A program made the translations under genes and the position numbers. This document shows positions 41,953 through 53,176 of a stretch of 64,000 nucleotides of DNA, one piece after another. The notes below the pieces were generated by a model. That model ran no database searches. It saw nothing but the letters and a program-made list of their open reading frames with translations, and was not told the origin of the DNA. The first letter of the stretch is position 1. The number at the start of each line of letters is the position of its first letter. This DNA is from Physella acuta (taxonomy: Eukaryota; Mollusca; Gastropoda; Physidae), in contig NW_026731696.1 of the NCBI RefSeq assembly GCF_028476545.1, forward strand, positions 62,001-126,000. Direction: 5' to 3'.

Positions 41953-44900
41953 CTAGTGGCTTGCAGAGCTGGGGTCTTGAGGCCTCCTTATGTATTTGCC
42001 AGGATGGTACTGAGGAGGAATAGACAGTTCTAGTTTTTTAAATGCCCATGAAATGAATGATGATCCAAATAAAACCAGCGGAAGTGATGAGCACTAGGTA
42101 CATATGACATGAGTCAATCAAACAATGATGGTAAGCAGAATTTATTATCCAGATTTTTTATTGAAAATTTAGTATTTAAATTTTTTTTTTTTTGTATTAA
42201 TACAAATTTTTAATTAATCATTTATGAAATTTTATTACAAAAACATTTTAGAGTACAATTTTAAAGTGTGGAGTGCCTTTATTTTTTAGAGATAAGTGTA
42301 TCAATGGGTAGATGGCCAGTTATTAAGTTTCTGTTTTCCTGTGACTGAGCCTCTTTTTTAATACTGACATGCATTTTTAAAACTAGAGTTCAATTCGCTA
42401 ATGTAAATTTTCACCTTCAAAGATTACTACGGCACATTGTCGATATTATCCCTACTTTAAAAAACAACTGATTCTACACTAGGGATCAGTGTAAAAATAA
42501 TTTTTAATCTAAACTATTTATTGAACTCTCAAAATATTACAAAAACCTATTATTTGTTTTAGTAGTCATATTACTATTTAAATGTTGCCATGTTTCTTGC
42601 GGAATGCAGGTATTTTTAAACATATTTTGTTATTGGTTACAAGTTCAGGTATGTTGGCCATCTAGCTTAGATTTACAATTATGTTAAAAAAAAAAAGATG
42701 GTACATACTGCAGGGGGTGGTGAGTCATCCAACGGTAAAAAATTTTCTTCTTGGTTGGAAGACCTGTAGACATTTTTAAAAAATATAGTATAATTTAGTG
42801 TTTATAACACAATGTAGCAGTAATGGCAGGTTTTCAGTCTTGGCACTTACGCTTGCTGCAGTGAACCCCTTTCTGACCACGGTCTTGGAGTTGAACGTCC
42901 CATAGTTCCATAGTCAATGTCATAAGCTGGTGGCCGAGGCAAAAATGGATCCGAGTCATCCACAGGCACATAGTTTGTCCTACGTCTAAAAATATTTCAG
43001 AATTATATTAAACAATGGAAAAATGGATCAGAGTCATCCACAGGCACATAGTTTGTCCTACGTCTAAAAATATTTCAGAATTATATTAAACAATGTTCAA
43101 AAAGCTTCATTTGGTCTGGAGGTTTTTTAATATAAGCTGTAAACAATTTATGATTTAATTCCTCCATATATTGAAAAGATATATAAATTGAAAAGATATT
43201 TTTCAATTTTGTAGAATATTATATACTTTAAAGATACCACACACTGGTCAATAATCAATTAATAATTAGAAGCTAAATGAAATATGTATGATAATTATAT
43301 CTGAATAAAACCAGGTTGTAAACAATTACTTACTTCCTTTTTCGTAATTCTTTCCAAGTACAGGATAATGAAAGTATTACAAATGTACAAATGAGAGCAA
43401 GAGCCAGGCTAATCAGGACAAAAATGGAAGAAGTTGTCCTGAAATTAGAGAGAAGTTTAGAACGTTGAAACACATGGAACTTTCTTTATGACTAGGTCAA
43501 ACATAGGTTTCTCTAACAACACAAGCTGCTAGGCTGTTTGCAGTTTTAAATTGTTCTTATTACCACATGAGAATCAACTACAAAGCATAAGAGAGTTAAC
43601 TACAATGTCCATAACAGTTAACAGTAATTCACATGTAAGTTAACTATAATTCACATGTGAGTTAACTACAATGCATTCAACGATTCACTACATTCTCATG
43701 TACTTACATGCCATCGATGCAAACTGAATTTATTCCTTTTATATAAATATGATGCAAATTAGTGCATATGCCGACATTAGTTAATAAAGTGGATAAATTT
43801 CCAGAGGCAAACTCCAAGTCATCTTTCAGTTCTGCTACATATTTGTTCAGCTGTGACATAAATAATAGCATACAATTTTATTTCTTTAAACAAACTATTT
43901 ATTTATTACTCTATTAAATCAAAACTGCAAACAATTATTATTTTACAATAAGGTTTAAAAATTACAAAAATTTTATATTTTAGATAGACAACCGTTTTTA
44001 GGATTTCATTCAGTGAATTTTTTAAAAATATGTATCTATAATTAAATCAAAGTCCAAGCTTAAGTAAATATAACTATGAGGACATACATTAGGTATATTG
44101 TAAGGCTTTATGGTCGAAACTAGTTTATCCATCTCCAAGCCAACTTTGGTTATAGAGGACTGTGCACTGAGAATAGGCTGGAAATAAAAATTGACCACAA
44201 AAAGACTAAAGATAACATTTAATTTTAACTTTAAATTTAACTTTTTTTTACAGTCATTATAATCTTAATCAGCAGGAGATTGCCAAAATGTACCAACATG
44301 TTTTTATATACTTTCAGACCATATTGCTACCACCCCCACCTGTCTGGTGATCTGTAGTTCACGGCAAATGTTTACAATTGTAGAGCCAGTGACGGCTATT
44401 AGGGGCAGATATTTCAGTTTTTAAATACTTTGAAACTAAGGGGAGGTAACAAGTTCGGCTGATTGTTGTCTATAAACTGTCGTCAAGAACAGCTGCTTTC
44501 ACAGGGGGGGGGGGGGGGGGGGGGGGGGCAAGGGAGGGTGAGCTACTGATAGTGTTTTAAAGTAAAATGTTTTCCGTTGCAGCATTGGTAGTGTCGAATT
44601 CAAAAATTATGAATTACTGAAAAGTAGAAAATAAAACAACTAAATAGCGGTGTATGCTACGCTGTGGGTGGGCTCGTTTTAGTTAAACCATGTCGTAAAC
44701 TGTAGTTGAAATGTTAAAAATAATACAAACAAGTATAGGCCTACCTCTAGGTATGGTTTGGATGTATCATTGCACTTTATATAAGCTGTTGTTGTTTCTG
44801 TGGAGCAAAGAAAAGAAATTGCATAAATACATTGGCTTTCATCATTCTACAAATCTCAACAGAGTGAAACAACCAAAAAATTCTGCATTTGTAGGATTTT

Positions 44901-47900
44901 CTTACCAGAAAACTAAACTCATAGATAGTACAACATTAACAGCTAGAGTTTTACTCAACTGTACATAAATGTCAACTACAGAGTATGTTAAATAGGATGC
45001 ATAAAAACCAGATCTGAACAGATTTTTAAAATGATGGATTAAATTCACAATGCACTACATTTTTGTTGCCTTTCAAATCTTGAAACGACTAATTTTAAAC
45101 AGACAATCACAAAAAAAAGTTTTTTTTGAGGTCTCTTACCTTTTGCCTTTGCATTTTTAACTAGACTAATAAAGTAGGAATCTGGATCCATACATAGATC
45201 TCCTAAAGCCTGTGGAAATAATGTCATAAATAAACAAAGATATTTTTTAAATCTATTTATAAACAGTGGATAAATATAAATCAGTAATGGAAAGGCTCAA
45301 AATTTTTTCATAAAATAAGTTTGAATATTTCATAACAATATAAAGTATGATATATTTTCCATACCACAGAAGCCCCCAAGTAAGCACCAGTAGTTATCCA
45401 AATCAAGAAAGAACAAATGAAGAAAAATCCTGCCAAGCTGAAGAAACAAAATTTGCGTAAGCTTGATATTTGTGTTTATATTATAATTATTAAGAAAATA
45501 ATAAATAGGAAGCTAGCCCTTCATAACCCATGAGTAATATTTGGATCCATAACCAGGGATTAATGGATATAACATCCAACAAACATTGTTTAACCCTTAC
45601 AGCCACTGGCATTTACTTTTATCTTTTCCTTCACAAATACAAAGTCGTTTTAAAATCAACTTTTCAATTCAGTTTCCTCATAAATTATGATGTTGATATT
45701 TATAACCTGTATTAGACTGAGTGACGACACAGCTTATCCTAATCATCTGCTGCTGAAATTCTGCAGGACACTCACAAATAATACTTTCAAATTATAAATA
45801 TTTCTCTTACAGTAGGCTAACGTAACAGCAACTTACAGCTTTAAGGTGCAAGTAGATCTCAGTAATATCCCTACTACAGTGATGACAAAAAGCAACACCA
45901 CAATGCCATATAAAATTATTGTAATCACCCATCTGAAATATGTCAAGAATACACCTTTTTACTTTCTCGTATATACGAAGTATAGAGAAAGTCTTGTAAT
46001 CGTGCACAAAAATCACATTAAATTTGGACAGTTTTCACCGTTTTACTCCTCAGTCCTTCATCACATCCGGGATATAGAAGACTTATTTTAATCGGGCAAA
46101 AATTATAAACTCAGATATATAAAAATTTTGGCGTTTTATGCGTAATGGAGTTGGAAAAACTGGATTATCCAATTCTGTCAGTGTGTGTGTCCGTGTGTAA
46201 ACACGATAACTTGAGTACCGTTACAGCTAGGTTGATGAAATTTCATATACAAGTATTTTATCAAAATCGTAGATCCGTATCAACTTTTGAGCGATTTCCG
46301 ATAACCGGAAGTGGTACTTTTCCTACTTTGAATTTTTCAAAAGCCTATAACTTGAGTACTATTTCAGATAGATAAATGAAATTTGATATGTAAGTAGAAG
46401 ATCTAATTCTCTACCTTCTGTCAAATTTTGAGTAATTTCCGTTTATCGGAAGTACTTATTTACGCTACTTCGGATTTCTCAAAAAACGCATGTAAATTTA
46501 TAAAGTACTAATAATATTGCGCACTATTATGCACATCTTTATTTAGCGTTCACTTGGTGTCCATTTCTTTTTTCAACGAGATTATATTCTATTTTAAAAA
46601 ATTTGAGTATTTAAAATGGATTAAAAATCATGTCTAGAAGTCTATATCCCGAGTTGCCATCCCTCGTAGTGTTATATTAGAATATTAGAGAAAGTTTAGG
46701 GGAGATCATTCCCGGTTTATTACAAGAGTTATTATGGTATAAAGAGTTACTCTAAACAAATTAAAGAGCAGTATAGCATGCAAGATGATAGGAGAAACAA
46801 ACCTAGTATGAACAAAATGTTGTTAAAATTCCAAATAAACACACACAATTTTATACTTTGTTGAAACAATGACTTTGTTTTTATTATAGATAAATATACC
46901 TAAAGCATTCAAAGTGTGCTGGAAAATTTATTAAGAATAAGTTTACCTGTAATACTCAACATCATTTGCAATATTTATTGCCTTGTCCATTTCCTTACTT
47001 TCATCTTTTATATCTATAGATTCAATCAAGATGTGAGCATTTGTAGCTTCTGCGTTTATGTTAGCAATAGATTCATTTGCTGAGGCACGAACTGTTTCAT
47101 TTGTAATATTTGACACAGCTAACCGTAATTCGCTTACTATTCGTTGTGAAACATCTATTGCTATACCATCCAAAGTCTTTATCTAAAATGGGAAAAATAT
47201 ATATTTACTTAAGTAAGACCATTGTTATCTATGTATAACTGATATTCTTTAAGTGTAACATACTTTTGTTTTTAACAATGTGTTAATTGGTTAATTTAAA
47301 AATTTCTTTACTCTTAAAGAGGCAGTTTTAATTGATGAATTAAAAACTTTACCCTTAAAGAAGCCATTTTAATTGATGAATTAAAAATGTTACCCTTAAA
47401 GAAGCAGTTTTAATTGGTGAATTAAAAACTTTACCCTTAAAGAAGCAGTTTTAATTGATGAATTAAAAACTTTACCCTTAAAGAAGCAGTTTTAATTGGT
47501 GAATTAAAAACTTTACCCTTAAAGAAGCAGTTTTAATTGATGAATTAAAAACTTTACCCTTAAAGAAGCAGTTTTAATTGGTGAATTAAAAACTTTACCC
47601 TTAAAGAAGCAGTTTTAATGCTGTTCGAGCCATCTGTAGCAGCCAACTTTGCGGTGTCAATAGCACGATGGCCATTCTCATTCTCATATAATCCAAATCC
47701 TATTAGACCTCTGGAAAAGTTTTATTTTAATTTTATTTTTATTGATTTCTATATTTATTTCAACAAATAAAATGGCAAAATAGTGGCATCAAAGATTTTG
47801 AGTTGAAAAAAGGCAACTGTTATTATATGTATCAAAATTATCACTATCTATACTTACACTCCTAGAATAACAAGCACAAAGGTACAAATCTTCGGGCATG

Positions 47901-50382
47901 AAGAAATCTTGACTTTGTTGTCATTTTCCGGACAGCACCAAGTGAAAATGAAGTACACAAGAAACACCAGCCATAGCAGTATACAGAGGACAACTGGAGA
48001 TAAACCCCAGAACACCAATGCCTGTTTTAAAATAAAAAAACAGAGGCCAATATATAAAACTGAATTGAATCAGTGAAACAGTTAGGGCTTCTATACAAAG
48101 TAAACTGTTAATGGAAAATGACAATGGTTGTTGAACTGATTGTTGAACTATACTGATAGTTTACCTCTTAAGTATGTGGTTGAGTAATAATGTATAATTA
48201 TTTGAAATACCAGCTATTTTATGATGGTAAAGCTAACACTACCCAATAAACTCATCATCATCTTTTCCCATTTGTGTGGGTAGATGAAATTGATTTCATC
48301 TGTTTCATTGACCTTGGCATACAAGGGATAATGTAGTCACTGCACTATGTCCAGCTACTTTAGTTTCCCTAATGTGAGTCAGGTACCCATCAGAACTGGG
48401 TGGACATTCTGCTTGGGATTCAAAGGGGTGACTCAAAATAGTGACAGCAAGATATCTTGAAGCAGCATTGTTAAAATAAATTAGTTAGGCTTCCTATATC
48501 AGGTTAAGCATGAGAAAAAGTATTGACTAATACAATGTGGAACAAGCTAACAAATAACACTCTTTCCTATTTTCTTTGGTTTTTGTTTGTCTTTTTGTTC
48601 ATCGTATTGTAACACATACCATGGTTACAAGTCAGTGGGGATAATTTATAATTTATTTGGTTGCGGCCCCTATTGGACCGCAAGCATTGATGTATTTTTT
48701 TATGCTCTTCTGTGAGCGATGTTCCCCGCGTTCCCATGTCATGTGACCTCTGGGACGTTGTACCTGTGTCCGCGGTATTCAAACCCAAGCAGACTGCTAA
48801 TGACATGGACTATGCAGTTGCTTCGGTTAACTTGGTGATGTAGAACTGATGAAGGGCTATATGCCGTTTATAGCTTTGACGTTCATGAACTAGCCATATA
48901 TGGATTTGCAATAAAGCCAGGATCTAACAACAAAAGCGTCATTTCGTTGTGTATTATCTCTCAGGGTCAGCCCAATTAAACACTACACCTCATTGGGTGA
49001 TATCATCCCTACTGAGGCAGTGTTACAATAAAATTAAATACAGGCATGAGTCACATTATTTTTTTTTCACCAATAGCAACAATATTAGAGTAGACCTACA
49101 AAAAAACAAGCTACACCAGGTGTAGTCATTATTACTTTTTACCAGAATGTAGCCTAACCAGCAATACTATTGACTGTAGGGCAGTGGTTCATAACCTGGG
49201 TTTGGTAAAACCACAGGGGTTAGGTGAGTCAGTGATAGGGGTTCAGCTGAGGTCTAGGTATACACCTAACTCATATAATTAGCAATCGGATTTTGTCTGT
49301 GAATGACATCAGTAGCTAATGGCATGACACAGTAAAATGCGGTAGAGCGAGATAATATGTATTAGTATTCTGATATTTTTTAGCATGGAACCTTTGATGT
49401 CACATCTAGAATCATGTCAGTGCCGCCTATACAAACCTGCGTTGATGAACAAACTTTTTATTTCTATAATGTGACCCAGTAGTTGGCTAGTGACTGTTGT
49501 GATGGTATGTTGTGTGATTTTTTTCTTAACATTTTAATCCTATCAGACTATGTCAAGCAAAAAAATATAGGCCTATATATAGGCCTATAGCTTATTATAA
49601 AAAAAATTAGTTTCCTACTAAGAAGGGTTTGGTAGATCGATTACTGGTAAGTAGTAACAGTGTTACCCATGACTAAAATTAATTTTAAAATAAAAAGATA
49701 GGCCTAGCCCAGGTATCAGAAATTTTTTGAGACGGAAGAGACAAATGTAACAATTTACAAAATTTCCCGGATTTAAAAAGCCACTAACATTTTTATTTCA
49801 ATATTTGGTATTTGATTAGGACTAGGTAAATACGTTTAATTTTTTATTTAAAGTAAATAGCTTTAAATATGAAATAATATTTATTCAAATAAAAACAAAT
49901 GTTTTGCACAAACATATTAAATTATTTTAGCTAGCTCTGCTATGATAAACTCAGGGATCAAATAATATACTTATAGGACTATCCCAATCCACTTTAGAAG
50001 CTGTTAACTTTTTTCTTTCTTTACGGACATCACTGGCTCAGAAGGTGTCACCCATTAGCCAGGCCAGCCTCAGCACGGTTAAATACGAATTAACTGATTT
50101 GAATATAGGTTTGATAACCATGTATCAGTCCCTTCTGTCCTTCATTTTTCACCGGGCTTATCTTTCACCCCACTGAATGCAGGGTAAAAACTCGTAAAAA
50201 AAGTCGTCTATTTTTATTTCTAACTACTGCTATTTTTTTTTTAATCTTACCTGTTTGTAACTTGATAAAGCTGGATTAAATGAGTTATTCACATTATTAA
50301 AGTGGAAATCCAAATGTGGGAAATCATGAAAAACCTCAGAAATCCACAACGAGTGGTAGATCTCTTGTGAATCATTTGACAT
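41953..50382 (-). CDS. TTYH: tweety homologue, five-pass membrane protein
   Basis: Fourteen exons (minus strand): 50382-50251, 48021-47858, 47710-47599, 47182-46947, 45932-45837, 45437-45365, 45209-45140, 44797-44745, 44177-44088, 43850-43708, 43438-43334, 42985-42851, 42763-42709, 42009-41953. All phases join; 1521 nt, 506 aa. Starts MSNDSQEIYHSLWISEVFHD, ends RRPQDPSSASH. Five hydrophobic segments: about 45-70, 88-110, 216-240, 248-271 and 391-414. The first large extracellular part has several N-glycosylation sequons (NITNET, NES) and the second carries paired Cys typical of TTYH. The cytosolic tail has PPAY, a PY motif; TTYH2/3 are known NEDD4-2 targets. The family was described as Ca2+- or volume-regulated anion channels, though structures leave the pore in doubt. 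Two junctions carry tandem duplications. Confidence 0.93.
42941..43096 (-). repeat. 78-bp tandem duplication across the TTYH exon 12 acceptor
   Basis: Two nearly identical 78-bp copies, each with TATTTTTAG|ACGTAGGAC and 45 exon bases. The authentic acceptor leaves exon top 42985; the upstream copy (exon top 43063) would splice in frame but run into TAA after DPFFHCLI, giving a TTYH without its PPAY tail. Confidence 0.92.
44325..44682 (+). mobile_element. Helitron-like element, 5'-truncated
   Basis: Plus strand contains GTTTACAATTGTAGAGCC, GGGGAGGTAACAAGTTCGGC, a G25 tract (44504-44528), GTAGTGTCGAATTC and AAAACAACTAAATAGCGGTG followed by a degenerate hairpin and GGGCTCGTTTTAG. It matches the complement of 11834-12058 and the plus strand of 63727. 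It ends 63 bp from TTYH exon 8. Confidence 0.65.
45962..46722 (+). mobile_element. interspersed repeat, CTTTCTCGTATA family, long copy
   Basis: Begins CTTTCTCGTATATACGAAGT, a near palindrome, followed by TGTAATCGTGCAC. Internal GTCAGTGTGTGTGTCCGTGT and two diverged internal copies of ATAACTTGAGTAC plus a GATGAAATTT-type block about 120 bp apart. Ends GAGAAAGTTTAGGGGAGATC plus ATTCCCGG. About 760 bp, in TTYH intron 4. No reverse transcriptase or transposase visible; class undetermined. Confidence 0.6.
47298..47620 (-). repeat. 41-bp tandem array copying the TTYH exon 3 donor
   Basis: Eight copies at 41-bp steps; the rightmost includes the real junction CTTTAAGG|GTAAAG (exon ends 47599). The others, in the intron, each hold the last 18 exon bases and a complete decoy donor. 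Reading past the real donor gives VKFLIHQLKLLL and a stop. Copies farthest from the exon are more diverged, so the array appears to have grown from the exon outward. Confidence 0.95.
48250..48430 (-). mobile_element. SINE copy, old, head missing
   Basis: Minus strand shows CAGTTCTGATGGGTACCTGA, GGACATAGTGCAGTGACTAC and ATTATCCCTTGTATGCCAAG, the common SINE body, ending in a GATGATGATGAG-like tail. TTYH intron 1. Confidence 0.75.
48635..49030. mobile_element. GC-richer repeat block, possibly Penelope-like
   Basis: A block unlike the AT-rich intron around it, with GCGGCCCCTATTGGACCGC and the word CTGATGAAGGGC (48846-48857) near CAATAAAGCC. CTGATGA followed by a small GGC/GCC hairpin recalls the hammerhead motifs carried by Penelope-like retroelements, but the rest of that motif is not clear. 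Old and broken; family uncertain. Confidence 0.35.
49184..49300 (+). mobile_element. hAT-like element end
   Basis: CAGTGGTTCATAACCTGGGT is close to the common CAGTGGTTCTCAACC hAT terminus, followed by GGGGTTAGGTGAGTCAGTGA. The opposite end was not found, so this is a fragment or heavily diverged. Confidence 0.5.
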
Positions 50383-51640
50383 TTTTGAAGAAAACTTTGA
50401 AATGTGCTTTACTACACTAAAACACTTCCTACTGAGTTACTCAAATCTCCCAGGCCTAAATTCATGATTTTTGAAGTCAAAAAGTGTGTGTAGAGCGTAG
50501 ATAGATCAGTAATTCAGTAATTTAATTTAAATATTAAATAATATTTTTAAATAAATAAATAAATTTTAACATTAGGCTGGCTAAATGACTAAATTAAAAA
50601 AAAATCCTAGAAAACACTGATAAAAAAAGTTTAAAAAACTAACTTCACTTGACTCTTGACTTAGAACTTAGTCAAGTTTAATAATAATTAAGAATTAAGA
50701 AGTAGAGTTGACTAAGTATAATAACTTCAAAGAGTTACGATCTACATAATTTTTCTTTAAGATTCATTCAGATCTACATTTACTCTAGGTCTAAAATGTA
50801 GACTAGAATTCTAGTAGATCAAGTAGATCTAGATCTAGATCTCTAATAGTAATACTAGATCTAATAATAATACGCAATCAGCTGCTTGTCCGACATTTTA
50901 AAATGAAAGTGATTATATTGTTATCGCCAGATTTTTTAACAGCGGTTTAAAAATATTCCTGATTTGGTAGTTTATTAATAGGTTACTTTATCGAGCCTCC
51001 CCCCCCCCCCCCCCCCCCCACTTAAAGTATTAATTAATATTCAGTCTGAATGAAAACAATTCGTTAAAAATATTGTTTCGATACCCTCAAAATAACTAGA
51101 TCTATGTTGCGTACGTATAGATTGATTATAGATCTACATCTAGATCTGGAATATACGCGTGAATTGCTATGACGATCTCGAGTAGCTTTTTTTGGGGTTG
51201 ATTAATTTATCCTGTGGTTATTGATATTAAATATATCTAGATATAATCTAGAATCTAGTGGAGTGCGTATTTGTTTGTTACAGATCATAATTATAGGCCT
51301 AATTCGAAATTATCTTTCAATTAATCAAATATTACTTTCCTATGCCAGTGTAGAGCAATTCGTTTACAATCTACATACATCACAGTATATTTCGTATTCT
51401 TGTGCACATTCGTATTTGATTTTACCCAGCGAATCATGATCAGGTGCTAGTTATGATCCGCGTGATAAGTGTGCAATATAAAAATAATGATAAGTTATCA
51501 GTCCATGCATACTATAGTAGACTATACTATTTATCAGTTGAATTATATAATATATAGTAGTCTAATATTGAGGAACTGTATTGTTATTTGTGGATTAATA
51601 TAATATGCTTTTAGGTTTCACCTGATCATTATATCCAAGC
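50383..51640 (-). promoter_or_regulatory. TTYH 5' flank, no sharp promoter seen
   Basis: AT-rich with TCTAGATCT words (50810-50860), a C tract of about 19 (51000-51019) and GATCTAGATCT clusters. No TATA box or CpG island placed confidently. No gene seen. Confidence 0.3.
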
Positions 51641-51804
51641 AGTTTCTTTCAGGTGTCTCATCGGAAGGGCACCGTCCCACCCAACCCCACCTGCCCCCCC
51701 CCCCCCCCCGAACGAAATAGAATTTTATATATAAAATATATAGGCCCTCTTCAATCAGTTCCCCCACCCCCGCCCAATCGAGAGTTTCAAGTGAAATAAA
51801 CACT
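51641..51804. mobile_element. poly(C)-bearing MITE, copy 3
   Basis: Left AGTTTCTTTCAGGTGTCTCA, C tract, GAACGAAATAGAATTTTATA, AATCAGTTCCCCCACCCC, right end TTTCAAGTGAAATAAACACT. Inverted relationship of the two ends preserved. Confidence 0.75.
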
Positions 51805-52055
51805 ATATCAAAATGTTAATTTTCGAAAAAAAAACCTTTATATTATATTTTATTCTAGAAATTACGTTAAATTATAAAATCAAGGATTTAAAACAGCATA
51901 TATTTTTTTAAAAATCAATATAAAATTTTAAGCTGATTGAACATTTGTGATTTATGGCTGTGGGTTGCCCGTTTGAGCTACAAACAAGCTAAATTTAATA
52001 CATTAAATTTATATTTCTTTATACTTGAGTCATGGGCGTGTGACCTTGTCCAATC

Positions 52056-52212
52056 AGTGTTTCTTCCAGACTTTTTTCTCCAGGGGGGGGGGGGGGGGGG
52101 GGGCACTGATTAAAGTATATGTTTTCTATATAAATTCCATTTCGTTCGAGGGGGGGGGGTGGGGGTGGGGGGTGGCTGTAGACTTTCTTCGTAGAGATGC
52201 CTGGAAGAAACT
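52056..52212. mobile_element. poly(C)-bearing MITE, copy 4, opposite orientation
   Basis: AGTGTTTCTTCCAGACTTTT, G tract of about 19, GCACTGATTAAAGTATATG, TAAATTCCATTTCGTTCGAG, second G tract, GTAGACTTTCTTCGTAGAGA, ending GCCTGGAAGAAACTCT. It is the reverse complement of copies 1 and 3 and lies only 250 bp from copy 3. Confidence 0.8.
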
Positions 52213-52599
52213 CTTTGTTAAATCACTTCTGCTCTGCCCTATAGTATAGGCCTACATTTTTTTTTTTGCTGCTAAAAATTATATTCCCCTTCTAAACAAA
52301 TGTTTTCTTTTTTTTTTTTGGCTCTTTTATTAGTTTCTTTTTTTCTTTCGTTTAGTTTAACAGAGTGGGTTTGATTTTTTTTTCTATTGCTAAAACACCA
52401 GACCTAAAATTCATAAAAAAAAAAAAAAAGTAGTAGTTAAAGCCCCGAGTGAGTAGGGTCGACAGTTAGTATACCAAACGTTTGAGTAATAAAATGAGCA
52501 TATAATTTAGTTCACGTTTATTGTCCATTAACGTATGTAACAATTATAATCAGATTAAGTAAGCACTAACGTATTTAAACGTGAATCGGCTCCGTTTTA

Positions 52600-53176
52600 A
52601 AATATAGCCTATATATTTGCAAATTCTCCTTAATCGCATTGTCGGAACAATAGCAAAGTGCCGTGACCGTGCAGATAGCTCTAGCTACGAATTGCTACAA
52701 ATTATTTTACATGCACACGAACTCTACGATAATTTTATTACATGATTATTGACAGAAAATGAGACGAACAAAGAGTATGGTGTGCTCCACGAGTAACAAG
52801 AAGTATTTTCCAGCTATCAGACGATGCCGCAACGAGGGGCGACAAAAAGACCCTAAATTCGTGTGTACTATGCTCAGTGACGTCACAAGGGCTTTCCCTA
52901 CGGTTTGGGTCAACGACAGTAGCTTAGTAAAGTTCGTGCCGATGTGTGACTTTCATCTTGTTTTTCTCGATTGTGCATTCATTTCTCCTTGCAACACAGC
53001 TGCATTGGCTGCAACAGACATTTTCCCGTCACTTTTGAGCTCAATTTCTGCTCCAGCAGCTCAGGGCATTCGTGGGTGATTTCTTGAAATTACCGACCGA
53101 AGCGGTAACTTGCAGCCACAGGTGGCCATTGCTTTCGAAACGAAACAGGAAAGAATGCAGAGAGGAGGCGGCGGCC
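52600..53176 (+). promoter_or_regulatory. CpG-richer block, candidate upstream MKK promoter
   Basis: GC and CpG rise sharply compared with the flanks, ending in GAGGAGGCGGCGGCC|GTAAGT. A 106-codon open frame in it (52759-53079) has no recognisable features and is probably chance in a promoter or 5' UTR. Confidence 0.4.
53155..53176 (+). CDS. candidate alternative first coding exon of MKK
   Basis: AGAATGCAGAGAGGAGGCGG begins an ATG exon (M Q R G G G G + C) ended by the strong donor GTAAGT at 53177. Its phase (one base left over) equals that of the other first exon at 55830-55848, so joining it to the exon at 61911 would give [19 protein letters not shown]. Inference from phase and CpG context only. 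Confidence 0.35.

Noticed and set aside
52759-53079. 106-codon open frame as a gene
   Set aside because: Lies in a CpG-richer promoter-like block, the minus strand is also partly open, and no domain is seen.
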